Below are positions 16,113 through 25,416 of a stretch of DNA of 64,000 nucleotides, one piece after another (position 1 is the stretch's first letter; each line of letters begins with the position of its first letter). A model generated the notes under the pieces. That model was not told the origin of the DNA. It made no database searches and saw only the letters and a list, made by a program, of their open reading frames with translations. The translations under genes were made by a program, and so were the position numbers. This DNA is from Chitinophaga niabensis. GTDB lineage: Bacteria; Bacteroidota; Bacteroidia; Chitinophagales; Chitinophagaceae. The stretch is taken from the NCBI GenBank assembly GCA_017849435.1, contig JAFIGY010000012.1, forward strand, positions 310,001 through 374,000, given 5' to 3'.

Positions 16113-17340
16113 ATATATCATCTTCTCATTATTGCTGCTGCCCGTTCAGCTGTGGGCGCAGGTAATGCCACTGGATACTATCCTGCAGCGGGTGGACAGG
16201 AATAATGTGTTGCTGCAATCTTATGGCCTGAAGGCGGAAAGTTTCAAATACAGCGCAGATGCCGCCACCGCCTGGATGGCGCCCATGGCGGGGATCGGTA
16301 CTTTCATGACGCCTTACCCCGGCCAGGTGATCATGGATAACCGGGATCGCGGGAGCCTGATGCTGCAGCTGGAACAGGATATCCCCAATCCTGCCAAACT
16401 CAATGCCAAGAAGCGGTATATCGCTTCGCAGGGTAATATTGAACGGGCTGCCCGGGATGTTACGCTGAACGATCTGAAGGCGCAGGCGAAGCGCCTGTAC
16501 TTTAACTGGCTGGTCGCGCGGCAGCGGATCCATGTGTTGCAGGAGAATGAGAAGATCATGCAAACGATGAAGAAGATCGAAGAAGTGCGGTATCCTTATA
16601 ATCAATCGCAGTTAAGCGGTGTATTTAAAGCCAATGCGAAGATCGAGGATAACCGGAACATGATCCGCATGCAGGAAGGAACGATCGCCAAAGCAAGATC
16701 ATGGCTGAACAGCCTGATGAATGCGCCGGGGAATGAGGTATTCGATATCGATACTACTTATCAGCCTGCATTTACGCCCGCAGCTTCCTATGATACCGCC
16801 GCGCTTTCCGCTGCAAGAAAAGATGTGTTTAAAATGGATCAAAGCATCCACTCCATGGAACTGAACATCGAGAGTATGAAGCGCGAGCGGAAGCCGGACT
16901 TCAGGATACGGTTCGATCATATGTATCCGCTGGATGCCATGATGCCAAAAGCTTTCAGCGCGATGGGCATGATCAGCATCCCCATCGTGCCCTGGTCTTC
17001 CAAAATGTACAGGTCCGGTATCAAAGCCATGCAATACGAGATACAGTCCATGCAAAAGGAAAGATCGGCCATGTTGCAGGAAACGCAGGGCATGCTGTAT
17101 GGCATGCAGTACGAGATACAATCCATGCAAAAACGGATCTCGGCTATGGAAGAAAAGATCATCCCCGCGCTGCGGCAAACGCTGGATGCCAGTTTCCTGA
17201 ATTATCAGGAGAACAAACTGGCGTTAAGCAATGTGATCGATTCCTGGGAAGCATTGACCATGATGCAGTCGAACGTGCTGGATGAAAAATTAAAACTCTA
17301 TGAAATGATCGTGGATTATGAGAAGCAGTTATATCGTTAG
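16096..17340 (+). CDS. TolC-family outer-membrane efflux protein (CusC-like)
   Basis: The 414-aa protein has a signal peptide ending LWAQ and the long amphipathic helices of an outer-membrane factor. It would form the trimeric exit duct for the CusA complex. The ATG at 16096 gives a standard signal peptide, whereas the ATG at 16063 lies deeper inside cusA and adds a polar extension. It lacks a lipobox, unlike E. coli CusC. Around residues 312-346 the segment MQYEIQSMQK occurs twice, 25 residues apart, in the helical hairpin region. The gene overlaps the next adaptor gene by 23 bases, so it belongs to one operon. Confidence 0.9.
   Translation: MKYITRYIIFSLLLLPVQLWAQVMPLDTILQRVDRNNVLLQSYGLKAESFKYSADAATAWMAPMAGIGTFMTPYPGQVIMDNRDRGSLMLQLEQDIPNPAKLNAKKRYIASQGNIERAARDVTLNDLKAQAKRLYFNWLVARQRIHVLQENEKIMQTMKKIEEVRYPYNQSQLSGVFKANAKIEDNRNMIRMQEGTIAKARSWLNSLMNAPGNEVFDIDTTYQPAFTPAASYDTAALSAARKDVFKMDQSIHSMELNIESMKRERKPDFRIRFDHMYPLDAMMPKAFSAMGMISIPIVPWSSKMYRSGIKAMQYEIQSMQKERSAMLQETQGMLYGMQYEIQSMQKRISAMEEKIIPALRQTLDASFLNYQENKLALSNVIDSWEALTMMQSNVLDEKLKLYEMIVDYEKQLYR
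17029..17133 (+). repeat. Internal direct repeat in the TolC gene (period 75 bp)
   Basis: The codons for MQYEIQSMQK occur at 17029-17058 and again at 17104-17133 with only two or three silent differences. The 75-base period keeps the frame (25 residues). It may be a recent duplication that lengthened a coiled-coil helix of the periplasmic tunnel. Confidence 0.75.
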
Positions 17341-18604
17341 CATATTGCTCGGGATGAGCGTTCTCCTGTTTGGAGCTGCCGCCTGCAAAAACAAGGGGGG
17401 CAGGGAAGCGCATGCGGAGCAGCTTTATACCTGTCCCATGCACCCGGAGATAGTTAAAGACAAACCGGGGAAATGCCCGATTTGCGGAATGGACCTGGTG
17501 TTGAAAGAAACGAATAAAGAATTGGTGGTAGACAGTAGTATCGCCGGGTTGACGCAGTCCGTGAATGCCCGGGTGGTAGCTGCCATTCCGGCTATAGCGC
17601 CCGCAGGCGGCAGCCGTATTCATGCCTCCGAAGTGAACGGGGTGATCACTTATGATACCCGCGATCAGGTGAGCATTGCGAGCAGGGTAGGCGGGCGTGT
17701 GGAAAAACTATGGATCAGGTACAACTATCAACCGGTCAAAAAAGGGCAACTGATCATGGAGATCTATTCCCCTGATCTTGCTGCCGCGCAGCAGGAACTC
17801 TTGTACGTGGCGCAAGGGGACGGTGATATGCTGCCGCGTGCGAAGGAACGTTTGCAGTTATTAGGGATGCAGCCCACGCAAATCAACCAGGTATTGCGCT
17901 CCGGCAAAATATTATACCGCGTACCCGTGTATAGCAGCAGCGATGGCTATATTCTGGAAAAGAGCGCAGCAACTTCCGTTACCACAACGGCCGCACCCGC
18001 TTCATCCGGTGGTGATGGCATGAGCAGTATGGAAGGAGGCGCTCCCGTTGCGGCGGCTGCGCCGGTTCCCGCGGCGCCGGCATCAACGCCGGTATTGCTT
18101 CGGGAAGGACAGTATGTTAGTGCCGGGCAATCCCTGTTCACGATTTACCGGGCTAACACCCTCGTGGCAGCATTCTCCTTCCCTCCCCAACTCGCTTCCG
18201 GCATCCAAAAAGGGCAGAAGTTGCTCTTCTATCTCACCACCGATAATAAAGCGATGCAAACAGGAACCATCGGCCTGATAGAGCCGGTGTTCCGCAACGG
18301 ACAGAATTTTACGCTGGCAAGGGTGTACCTCGGCAACGGGCACTTCCGCGTGGGACAGCTCCTCACAGCCAGCATTTCCGTTATGTACACGGCAGGCTGG
18401 TGGCTGCCGAAGAAAGCAATATGGCGCCTCGGGAACAAGGCGGTTGTTTTCAAAAAAGAACAGGATGTATATACGCCGGTGGAAGTTTCAACCGGCGTGG
18501 AAGCAGGCGGCATGATACAGGTGCTGACGGATATCGGCAGTTGGAAAGTGGCTGCCAATGCGGCTTATCTCGTAGACAGCGAAAGCTTTATTAAAACAAG
18601 GTAG
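17318..18604 (+). CDS. cusB: CusB-like RND adaptor lipoprotein with Cys/His metal-binding domain (first of two)
   Basis: The 428-aa protein has a signal with lipobox AAAC (Cys23). A short heavy-metal-binding domain follows, with YTCPMHPE and GKCPICGMDL (Cys39, His42, Cys53, Cys56). The rest is an HlyD/CusB body with lipoyl halves around VGGRVEKLWIRYNYQPVKKGQ. A low-complexity Ala/Gly/Pro stretch near residues 225-260 sits between the lipoyl and barrel domains. It should link the CusA pump to TolC and pass copper to CusA. It overlaps the TolC gene by 23 bases and is followed two bases later by a second adaptor. A later in-frame ATG at 17354 is possible but gives a weaker signal. Confidence 0.9.
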   Translation: MRSSYIVSILLGMSVLLFGAAACKNKGGREAHAEQLYTCPMHPEIVKDKPGKCPICGMDLVLKETNKELVVDSSIAGLTQSVNARVVAAIPAIAPAGGSRIHASEVNGVITYDTRDQVSIASRVGGRVEKLWIRYNYQPVKKGQLIMEIYSPDLAAAQQELLYVAQGDGDMLPRAKERLQLLGMQPTQINQVLRSGKILYRVPVYSSSDGYILEKSAATSVTTTAAPASSGGDGMSSMEGGAPVAAAAPVPAAPASTPVLLREGQYVSAGQSLFTIYRANTLVAAFSFPPQLASGIQKGQKLLFYLTTDNKAMQTGTIGLIEPVFRNGQNFTLARVYLGNGHFRVGQLLTASISVMYTAGWWLPKKAIWRLGNKAVVFKKEQDVYTPVEVSTGVEAGGMIQVLTDIGSWKVAANAAYLVDSESFIKTR

Positions 18605-18606
18605 TT

Positions 18607-19839
18607 ATGGAAAGGAAAAGATTTATCAGATCTGCAGTGATGATGGCGATAGCGCCGTCCCTGTTACTGGCGGCCTGCGGAGAGAAAGGCGGTAAGAAAG
18701 CGGCGGAGGCTCCGAAGCAAACCTTTACCTGCCCCATGCATCCGCAGATCGTGCAGGATAAGCCGGGCACCTGCCCGATATGCGGGATGGACCTGGTGCC
18801 TTTCGACAAGAATAACAAAGAAACCTCGCTGACACTGGGCGAAAGCCAGATCACTCTGGGCAATATCACTACGATGACGGTGGGAGGGGGCACGCTGCTG
18901 AATTATCGACAACTGAACGGCCGGCTGGCAACGGATCCGGAGAATACCTCCGTGATCTCCAGTCGCGTTGCAGGCCGCGTGGAAGCCTTGTACATCAGGG
19001 AGACCGGCGTACGCGTAAACAAAGGGCAGCCGTTGTACAAAATATATTCGGAACAGTTAGCCTCCCTGCAGCAGGAATACCTGCTGGTGGCGGCGCAGCT
19101 GAAGCAGTTCCCGGATGATGCCCGGTTCCGGCAGATAGAAAAAGCGGCGCGGCAAAAGCTGGCGTTGTATGATCAGTCGGATGCACAGATCAACCAGTTG
19201 CTGCAATCACAAAAGGTCAATCCCTATGTAACGTATTCCGCCACCACCGGCGGTATCGTATCGGAATTGTCTGTTTCAGAAGGACAGTATGTTTCGGAAG
19301 GCGGCGCGGTGATGCGGGTGGAAGACTACAGCCGGCTGTGGGTGGAAGCGGATGTATATCCTGCCGAAGCTTCCGCAGTGCATACCGGGCAAACGGTAAA
19401 AGTGCTCGTGGCCGGATGGGAAAATGATCCGCAAACTATGATCATCCGTTTCATCAACCCCGCATTGCAGAGCAACAGCCAGCTGATGCAGGTGAGAGGT
19501 ACCATCCCGAATTCCGGGAGTCGCTGGCAGCCTGGTTTACAGGCCAACATCCTGTTGCCGGCACAACAGAAAGGCAATGTATTGAGCCTGCCGGTGGATG
19601 CCGTTATCCGGGACGGCAAAGGCATGCATGTATGGATCGAAACGGCGCGCGGGAAATTTGAGCCGCGTATGGTGGAAACCGGTATAGAGAATTTTGATGC
19701 GGTGGAGATCACGAAAGGATTGAAGGAAGGCGATAAAGTAGTGGTCACCGGTGCGTATCTGCTCTATTCCGAATTCATCCTCAAGAAAGGAGCAAACCCG
19801 ATGGCGGGCATGGCAATGCCTACTTCGGGGAAAAAATGA
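18607..19839 (+). CDS. cusB: CusB-like RND adaptor lipoprotein with Cys/His metal-binding domain (second of two)
   Basis: The 410-aa protein starts MERKRFIRSA with a twin-positive n-region and lipobox LAAC (Cys24). The metal-binding domain TCPMHPQ plus GTCPICGMDLVP (Cys42, His45, Cys56, Cys59) is followed by the barrel-sandwich motif VAGRVEALYIRETGVRVNKGQ and the rest of the CusB body, ending in a Met-rich tail (PMAGMAMP). It lies two bases after the first adaptor. The two are diverged paralogues, so the complex may use both kinds of adaptor, as CusB hexamers are built from two conformers in E. coli. That pairing is inference. Confidence 0.9.
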   Translation: MERKRFIRSAVMMAIAPSLLLAACGEKGGKKAAEAPKQTFTCPMHPQIVQDKPGTCPICGMDLVPFDKNNKETSLTLGESQITLGNITTMTVGGGTLLNYRQLNGRLATDPENTSVISSRVAGRVEALYIRETGVRVNKGQPLYKIYSEQLASLQQEYLLVAAQLKQFPDDARFRQIEKAARQKLALYDQSDAQINQLLQSQKVNPYVTYSATTGGIVSELSVSEGQYVSEGGAVMRVEDYSRLWVEADVYPAEASAVHTGQTVKVLVAGWENDPQTMIIRFINPALQSNSQLMQVRGTIPNSGSRWQPGLQANILLPAQQKGNVLSLPVDAVIRDGKGMHVWIETARGKFEPRMVETGIENFDAVEITKGLKEGDKVVVTGAYLLYSEFILKKGANPMAGMAMPTSGKK

Positions 19840-19899
19840 TGACCTGCGAAGAAATAACAGAAACTTTGCAATAATCATCTGTCATACTAAAAATACCAT

Positions 19900-21924
19900 A
19901 TGGAGAACCATCATCATCACCATGAACATCAACAGGAAGCCCCCTTGCAGCATAGAGAACATGATTCCACCGATGGTCACGATGAACATGCCGGGCATCA
20001 TACCGAAGGTTTCCTGAAACGTTTCTGGATATGCCTGGCCGTTACAGTACCCGTGCTGTTGTTATCCCATATGATACAACAGTGGCTGGGATTTACATGG
20101 ACCTTCCCGGGTGATCAATACCTGTTGCTGCTGGGAAGCAGTTTTATTTTTTTCTACGGCGGATGGCCCTTCCTCGTGGGGATGATCCGGGAGCTGAAAT
20201 GGAAGAATCCCGGTATGATGACGCTGGTAGCGGTAGCCATCACTACGGCTTACATCTACAGCACCGCCGTGGTATTCGGGTTGAAGGGCATGGACTTCTT
20301 CTGGGAGCTGGCTACACTGATCGACATCATGTTACTGGGCCACTGGCTGGAGATGCGGTCGCAGATGGCGGCTTCGAAGGCTTTGGAATCCCTCGTGGCG
20401 CTACTCCCTGCCGTTGTGCATGTGGAACGTAACGGCGAGGTGACAGACATCCCTTTGAGGGCATTACAGAATAATGACGTCATCCTCGTTAAACCCGGAG
20501 AGAAAGTGCCGGCGGATGGTCTTATCCTTGAGGGCAGCTCGAATGTGAACGAAAGTATGCTGACGGGAGAAAGCATGCCGGTAAAGAAGGAGAAAGATGC
20601 GAAAGTGATCGGTGGATCGGTGAATGGAGATGGAGCATTAAAGGTACGTGTGACCGGCGCGGGGAACGACAGCTATCTGAACAAAGTGATTGATATGGTA
20701 CGATCCGCACAGGGCGCCAAATCCAATACGCAGAACCTCGCGAATAAAGTGGCGAAATGGCTGACCATCATTTCCATCAGTGTGGGAGCCGTTACGTTTA
20801 TCATCTGGCTGACGGCGGGAAAGGAACTGTCTTTTGCACTGGAACGGATGGTTACGGTGATGGTCACTTCCTGTCCGCATGCCCTTGGTGTAGCGATCCC
20901 ACTGGTAGTGGCCATATCCACCTCCCTCTCCGCCATGCACGGTTTGCTGATCCGCAACCGCACGGCTTTTGAGAATGCCCGGAAACTCACCACCATCATA
21001 TTCGATAAAACAGGCACCCTCACCAAAGGTTCCCATGAAGTGCAGCAGGTGATCCCCATCAGTACGCAGTTTTCTGTAGAGGATCTGCTACGTTATGCGG
21101 CGGCAGTGCAACAGAATTCCGAGCATCATATCGCCCATGGCGTGATGAGGAAATTGCGGGCGGAGGGACTCGAATTGTGGAAGTCCACGGATTTCCGGTA
21201 TATGCAGGGGATTGGCGTATCAGGCATCGTGAACGGCAAACGGGTAGTGGCCGCAGGTCCTAATTATTTCAAACAGGAACAGAAAACAGCGCCGGCTATT
21301 CCGCCTGAAGTGGATCAATCTACAGATACCGTGAATTTTATATTGATCGATGATGTGCCCGTGGGAATTATCACGCTGGCGGACAGTATCCGGGAAACCG
21401 CTGCGGAAGCCATTGCCGCTTTGAAAGCGATGGGCATCCGGTCTTTTCTGCTCACCGGTGATAATGAACAGGTAGCGGCCGCTGTTGCCGGGAAACTTAA
21501 TATGGACGGCTACCTCGCCAATGTTCTCCCCCACGAGAAACAAAACAAGGTAAAAGAATTTCAGGCGAAAGGAGAGATCGTAGCCATGACCGGCGACGGC
21601 GTGAACGATGCACCCGCGCTGGCACAGGCGGATGTGGGCATCGCTGTTGGTTCGGGAACGGATGTGGCGGCCGAAACGGCAGACATCATCCTCGTGAATT
21701 CCGATCCGAAGGATGTAGTGCAGATGATCGCTTTCGGCAGGGCTACCTACCGGAAAATGGTACAGAATCTTGCCTGGGCGGTGGGGTACAACGTGATCGC
21801 AATACCCCTGGCCGCAGGGGTCCTCTATCCCGCTTTCATGCTCAGTCCCGCCATGGGCGCCGTACTGATGAGCCTTAGCACCATTGTGGTGGCCATCAAT
21901 GCAAAACTGCTTCAGGTAAAATGA
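19900..21924 (+). CDS. copB: Copper-translocating P1B-3 ATPase (CopB-type) with His-rich N terminus
   Basis: The 674-aa P-type ATPase has no CxxC domain. Its first 36 residues contain about fourteen His, the typical N terminus of CopB-type pumps. The metal site is CPH (325-327), which marks the P1B-3 class linked to Cu(II) or Cu(I)/Ag(I) export. Other motifs are TGES (about 222-225), DKTGTLTKG (Asp369) and GDGVNDAP. It starts 60 bases after the second adaptor. AAACTTTG around 19864 resembles a -7 element, so it may have its own promoter as well as operon transcription. It complements CopA (CPC) and the P1B-4 pump (SPC) in the same island. Confidence 0.94.
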   Translation: MENHHHHHEHQQEAPLQHREHDSTDGHDEHAGHHTEGFLKRFWICLAVTVPVLLLSHMIQQWLGFTWTFPGDQYLLLLGSSFIFFYGGWPFLVGMIRELKWKNPGMMTLVAVAITTAYIYSTAVVFGLKGMDFFWELATLIDIMLLGHWLEMRSQMAASKALESLVALLPAVVHVERNGEVTDIPLRALQNNDVILVKPGEKVPADGLILEGSSNVNESMLTGESMPVKKEKDAKVIGGSVNGDGALKVRVTGAGNDSYLNKVIDMVRSAQGAKSNTQNLANKVAKWLTIISISVGAVTFIIWLTAGKELSFALERMVTVMVTSCPHALGVAIPLVVAISTSLSAMHGLLIRNRTAFENARKLTTIIFDKTGTLTKGSHEVQQVIPISTQFSVEDLLRYAAAVQQNSEHHIAHGVMRKLRAEGLELWKSTDFRYMQGIGVSGIVNGKRVVAAGPNYFKQEQKTAPAIPPEVDQSTDTVNFILIDDVPVGIITLADSIRETAAEAIAALKAMGIRSFLLTGDNEQVAAAVAGKLNMDGYLANVLPHEKQNKVKEFQAKGEIVAMTGDGVNDAPALAQADVGIAVGSGTDVAAETADIILVNSDPKDVVQMIAFGRATYRKMVQNLAWAVGYNVIAIPLAAGVLYPAFMLSPAMGAVLMSLSTIVVAINAKLLQVK

Positions 21925-21950
21925 TATCTACTTCATCAAAAACAAGAAAA

Positions 21951-22562
21951 ATGAAAAAAATCATCATCGGCGCACTCACCTTATCCGCCGTTACTTTTGC
22001 CGCATGCAACAGCGGTAACACCCAATCACAGGAAAAGCATGACAGCAGTGCGGTGCCCGCTCCCGGTACGGACGATAAGGCTCTGACGGAGATCACGCCG
22101 CAGTTCAAAGACGTGGATACCAAAGTAGCCGCTTCGTTTAAAACATTGGTGGATCATTATCTCCATATCAAGAATGCACTGGCTGCAGACAATGGCGCGG
22201 AAGCCGCCAGTGGCGGGAAAGCTATGGCACAGGCCATGGCGGGCATCGACAAGGCGCTGCTCACCGCCGATCAAAAGAAACGCTATGCGGAAAACGAAGA
22301 TGATCTGAAAGAACATGCGGAGCATATTGGGGAAAATGCATCCAATATCGAACATCAACGCGAACATTTCGTGCAGATGAGCGAGGATATGTATGCGCTG
22401 GTAACAACATTCGGCGGCGGCCGCGTGCTCTACCACGATCATTGCCCGATGTACAACGAAAATAAAGGGGCATACTGGCTGAGTGAAGAGAAGGAGATGA
22501 AGAACCCATACATGGGCGCCAAAATGCCTGCCTGTGGTGTTGCAAAAGAAGTGATCAAATAA
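21951..22562 (+). CDS. DUF3347-type periplasmic lipoprotein
   Basis: The 203-aa protein has a lipoprotein signal (lipobox FAAC, Cys19) and a helical domain. It carries the conserved end YHDHCPMYNENKGAYWLSEE and NPYMGAKMPACG, which I recognise as the DUF3347 family often encoded beside CusB or fused to it. The conserved His, Cys and Met residues could bind copper, but the function is not established. Start at 21951 rather than 21921 because it gives a clean lipoprotein signal. It follows the CopB gene by 26 bases and precedes a strong terminator, so it is the last gene of the copper operon. Confidence 0.85.
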   Translation: MKKIIIGALTLSAVTFAACNSGNTQSQEKHDSSAVPAPGTDDKALTEITPQFKDVDTKVAASFKTLVDHYLHIKNALAADNGAEAASGGKAMAQAMAGIDKALLTADQKKRYAENEDDLKEHAEHIGENASNIEHQREHFVQMSEDMYALVTTFGGGRVLYHDHCPMYNENKGAYWLSEEKEMKNPYMGAKMPACGVAKEVIK

Positions 22563-22571
22563 TGCTGGCGA

Positions 22572-22604
22572 AACACTCCCCCGCGCGGTTTGCGGAGGAG
22601 TGTT
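22572..22604 (+). terminator. Terminator of the copper operon
   Basis: AACACTCC pairs with GGAGTGTT, and the inner CCGC/GCGG continues the stem around a short loop. CCCTTT follows instead of a long T run. It lies ten bases after the DUF3347 stop codon. Confidence 0.7.
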
Positions 22605-22630
22605 CCCTTTCATCATGAAAAGCGTACTGC

Positions 22631-23092
22631 ATGCGCATCCTCATAAATGTATTACTGGCCTTATTTGGAATATTTATTTTGATACAGTTCATCCGGCCTG
22701 CCAAAAATCAACATCGTCCGCCATTTCCGGACGATATTACCCGTTCTTATGCCATTCCACAGGAGGTGCAGACGATCCTCCAGCAGGCGTGCTACGACTG
22801 CCACAGCAACAATACCACCTATCCCTGGTACGCTGAAGTACAGCCCTTCGGCTGGTTCCTGGCGCATCATGTTGAGGATGGAAAGAAGGAGCTGAACTTC
22901 CATGAATACGCCGCTTATTCCGCCAGGCGGCAGCGGAACAAGCTGAAAAGAATGAAAGAGCAGATCCGGGAAGATAAAATGCCGCTGCAATCCTATACCT
23001 GGATGCATGCGAACGCAAAGCTGACGGAACAACAGAAAGCGGCTGTTTATCGTTGGATCGATGAAATACTGAATACCGGCGACAAAAAATAG
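22631..23092 (+). CDS. Membrane-anchored haem-binding c-type protein
   Basis: The 153-aa protein has one N-terminal membrane anchor (residues 1-21) and a single CxxCH haem-c motif (CYDCH, 54-58) in the context QQACYDCHSNNTTYPWY. This is the signature of the small haem-binding domain family found in Bacteroidota, often near metal or respiratory genes. It probably faces the periplasm and transfers electrons. It sits between two terminators, so it is a single transcription unit next to the copper operon. Partner unknown. Confidence 0.85.
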   Translation: MRILINVLLALFGIFILIQFIRPAKNQHRPPFPDDITRSYAIPQEVQTILQQACYDCHSNNTTYPWYAEVQPFGWFLAHHVEDGKKELNFHEYAAYSARRQRNKLKRMKEQIREDKMPLQSYTWMHANAKLTEQQKAAVYRWIDEILNTGDKK

Positions 23093-23123
23093 GGCCGTTT
23101 TTTTGCATCGATCGTTCAATTTT

Positions 23124-23155
23124 AAGCTGTTTTTAAGGATTGACAGCTTTTTTTC
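23124..23155 (+). terminator. Rho-independent terminator after the haem-binding gene
   Basis: AAGCTGT and ACAGCTT form a 7-bp stem with a 12-base loop, followed directly by a run of T. Confidence 0.75.
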
Positions 23156-23234
23156 CCGATTGCGTAAGTCTATTTCCGCATTGGATCATCATGGACGTAA
23201 AGGGCTGTAGAGATTTGTGCCATATTTCACATTT

Positions 23235-25406
23235 ATGCACAAATTACTGTCGGGGTTGCCGTTCATGTTGCTGCCCATTATCGCCGCGGCGCAACGTCCG
23301 GCTGATTCATCCAAAATCCATTATCTGAAAGATGTCAGGATCAGAGGTTTCCGGACTGTACGGGGTACCGGCCATATGCCGGAAGAAAGCGACGGCGTGA
23401 TCTACGCCGGCAAGAAAAGCGAAGTGATCATTGTGGACAGCCTGGACGCCAACAAGGCGATCAACAACACCCGCCAGATATTAGGCCGCATACCGGGACT
23501 GAACATTACAGAAACCGAAACCGGTGGTTTTACGGCCAATGGGATCGCTACACGCGGATTGAATCCCATCCAGAGTATTGAAATGAATACGCGGCAGAAT
23601 GGATACAACATCTCCGCGGATATCTACGGCTATAACGAAGCCTACTACCTGCCTCCGATGGAAGCCGTAAGTCGCATCGAAATGGTGCGGGGAGCCGCTT
23701 CCCTTCAATTCGGGTCACAGTTCGGCGGCATGGTCAACTATGTGCTGAACAGCGCACCGGTCAACAGGCCTTTTGAGTTTTATACCTCGCAAACCGGTGG
23801 CAGCTTTGGTTTGTTCAGTACCTTCAACTCCTTTGCCGGAACAGTAGGGAAGTGGAGCTACTACAGCTATGTACAGTACCGCTCCCTTGATGGATACCGC
23901 CCGAATAGCCGGCAGCAGCAATTGTCAGCTTTCGGCAGACTGCAATACGAAGTGTCCAAAAAACTGAAGGCGGGCGTGGAATATTCACTCTTGCGCAATC
24001 GTATCAAAATGCCGGGAGGGCTGAACGATAGTATGTTTCATGCAGACCCTGCATCTTCCTTCCGTGCACGCAACTGGCTGAAAAGCCCCTGGAATGTGCT
24101 CACCGGTTATCTCGATTACAATATTTCTCCCGCTACTGCGCTCCATATCAAATCAACTTTCCTGTTCAGTCGCCGTGCGCTCGTATGGCGGAATGAGGAA
24201 GGCGGTCCCGGTGCGCTGGATATCATCGATCCCGCAACAGGTCATTATGTGAAGCGGGAAGTGCAGGATGAAGCAATGCATAGTACTACTACAGAAGCGC
24301 GACTGCTGCATGATTACCGGATAGGAACATTCCATAACACCCTCGCGGCAGGAATTCGTTACAGCTACGCCTGGTTTAAAAGACAGGGCGGCGGGCCGGG
24401 CACTACTGGCAGTGACTTCGATCTGCATACCAGTGGTCCCTATGAATACGCGCTCGATTTTACCACCGCCAATATCGCTCCCTTCGTTGAACATATTTTC
24501 AGGTTCAGCCGGAAACTCTCCATCACGCCAGGTTTCAGGCTGGAACATCTGCGTAGTACGGCGAAGGGATACATCACTGACAGTATAAAAGTGATGACAG
24601 ATAACAGCAAATCGCGCACATTCCCTCTGTTTGGTATTGGAGCCGAATATAAGACAGGCCGGTATGCAGGCATATATGCCAACATCAGCCAGGCTTACCG
24701 CCCGGTGGACTATGCACAGCTGACCCCGATAGGCGTTACTTCAAAGATCGACCCGCAAATGAAGGATGCGTCCGGGTTTAATGCGGACCTGGGGTATAGG
24801 GGAACGATCAATAGCTTTCTGAACTTCGATCTGGGCCTGTTCTACCTGGCATACAATAAAAGGATCGGTACAGTATTGCGGACGGATGCTAACGGAGAAG
24901 AATATACGTACCGAACCAATGTGGCGAATAGTGTGCATAAAGGTATTGAGAGCTATGTGGAGCTGAATATCCTGAAATGGCTGCGCCCGCTTTCCAAACG
25001 GGGGATCAGCCTGTTTGACGCTTTCGGTTATACAGACGTACAATATACTTCCGGCCAGTTCCGGCACAACCGCGTGGAAGCAGCCGTGAAATATATCAAC
25101 AGGGTTGGGCTCATTTATAACGACCGGCATTTTTCAGCTACCTTCCAGGTGAACAGCGTAGGCGATGCATACGGTGATGCTACCAACGCAAAGATCAGTG
25201 GAGACCCTGTGGCGGGGTATATCCCGGCTTATACGGTGATGGATCTGAGCGCCACCTATAAACTGGGGCGGTATGTTTTAAAAGCAGGCGTGAACAACCT
25301 GGCCAATAAAGCCTACTTCACCCGCAGAACGGATGAATACCCCGGTCCCGGCATTATTCCCTCAGACGGGAGAAGCTTTTACGCAGGAATAGCCGGGCGG
25401 TTCTGA
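23235..25406 (+). CDS. TonB-dependent outer-membrane receptor (FecA-like)
   Basis: The 723-aa receptor (ATG 23235, preferred over GTG 23217) has a signal peptide ending AAAQ, a plug domain (ILGRIPGLNITETETGGFTANGIATRGLN, with EMVRGAASLQFGSQFGGMVNYVLNSA), and a 22-strand barrel ending in an aromatic residue (GIAGRF). It lacks a CarboxypepD_reg extension and an STN domain, so it is not SusC-like. Its plug resembles ferric-citrate or other metal-chelate receptors. No partner transport genes are adjacent, so the substrate is open. Its closeness to the copper island makes metal-chelate uptake plausible. It is convergent with the AraC regulator, ten bases away. Confidence 0.87.
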   Translation: MHKLLSGLPFMLLPIIAAAQRPADSSKIHYLKDVRIRGFRTVRGTGHMPEESDGVIYAGKKSEVIIVDSLDANKAINNTRQILGRIPGLNITETETGGFTANGIATRGLNPIQSIEMNTRQNGYNISADIYGYNEAYYLPPMEAVSRIEMVRGAASLQFGSQFGGMVNYVLNSAPVNRPFEFYTSQTGGSFGLFSTFNSFAGTVGKWSYYSYVQYRSLDGYRPNSRQQQLSAFGRLQYEVSKKLKAGVEYSLLRNRIKMPGGLNDSMFHADPASSFRARNWLKSPWNVLTGYLDYNISPATALHIKSTFLFSRRALVWRNEEGGPGALDIIDPATGHYVKREVQDEAMHSTTTEARLLHDYRIGTFHNTLAAGIRYSYAWFKRQGGGPGTTGSDFDLHTSGPYEYALDFTTANIAPFVEHIFRFSRKLSITPGFRLEHLRSTAKGYITDSIKVMTDNSKSRTFPLFGIGAEYKTGRYAGIYANISQAYRPVDYAQLTPIGVTSKIDPQMKDASGFNADLGYRGTINSFLNFDLGLFYLAYNKRIGTVLRTDANGEEYTYRTNVANSVHKGIESYVELNILKWLRPLSKRGISLFDAFGYTDVQYTSGQFRHNRVEAAVKYINRVGLIYNDRHFSATFQVNSVGDAYGDATNAKISGDPVAGYIPAYTVMDLSATYKLGRYVLKAGVNNLANKAYFTRRTDEYPGPGIIPSDGRSFYAGIAGRF

Positions 25407-25416
25407 GGATCACCTT

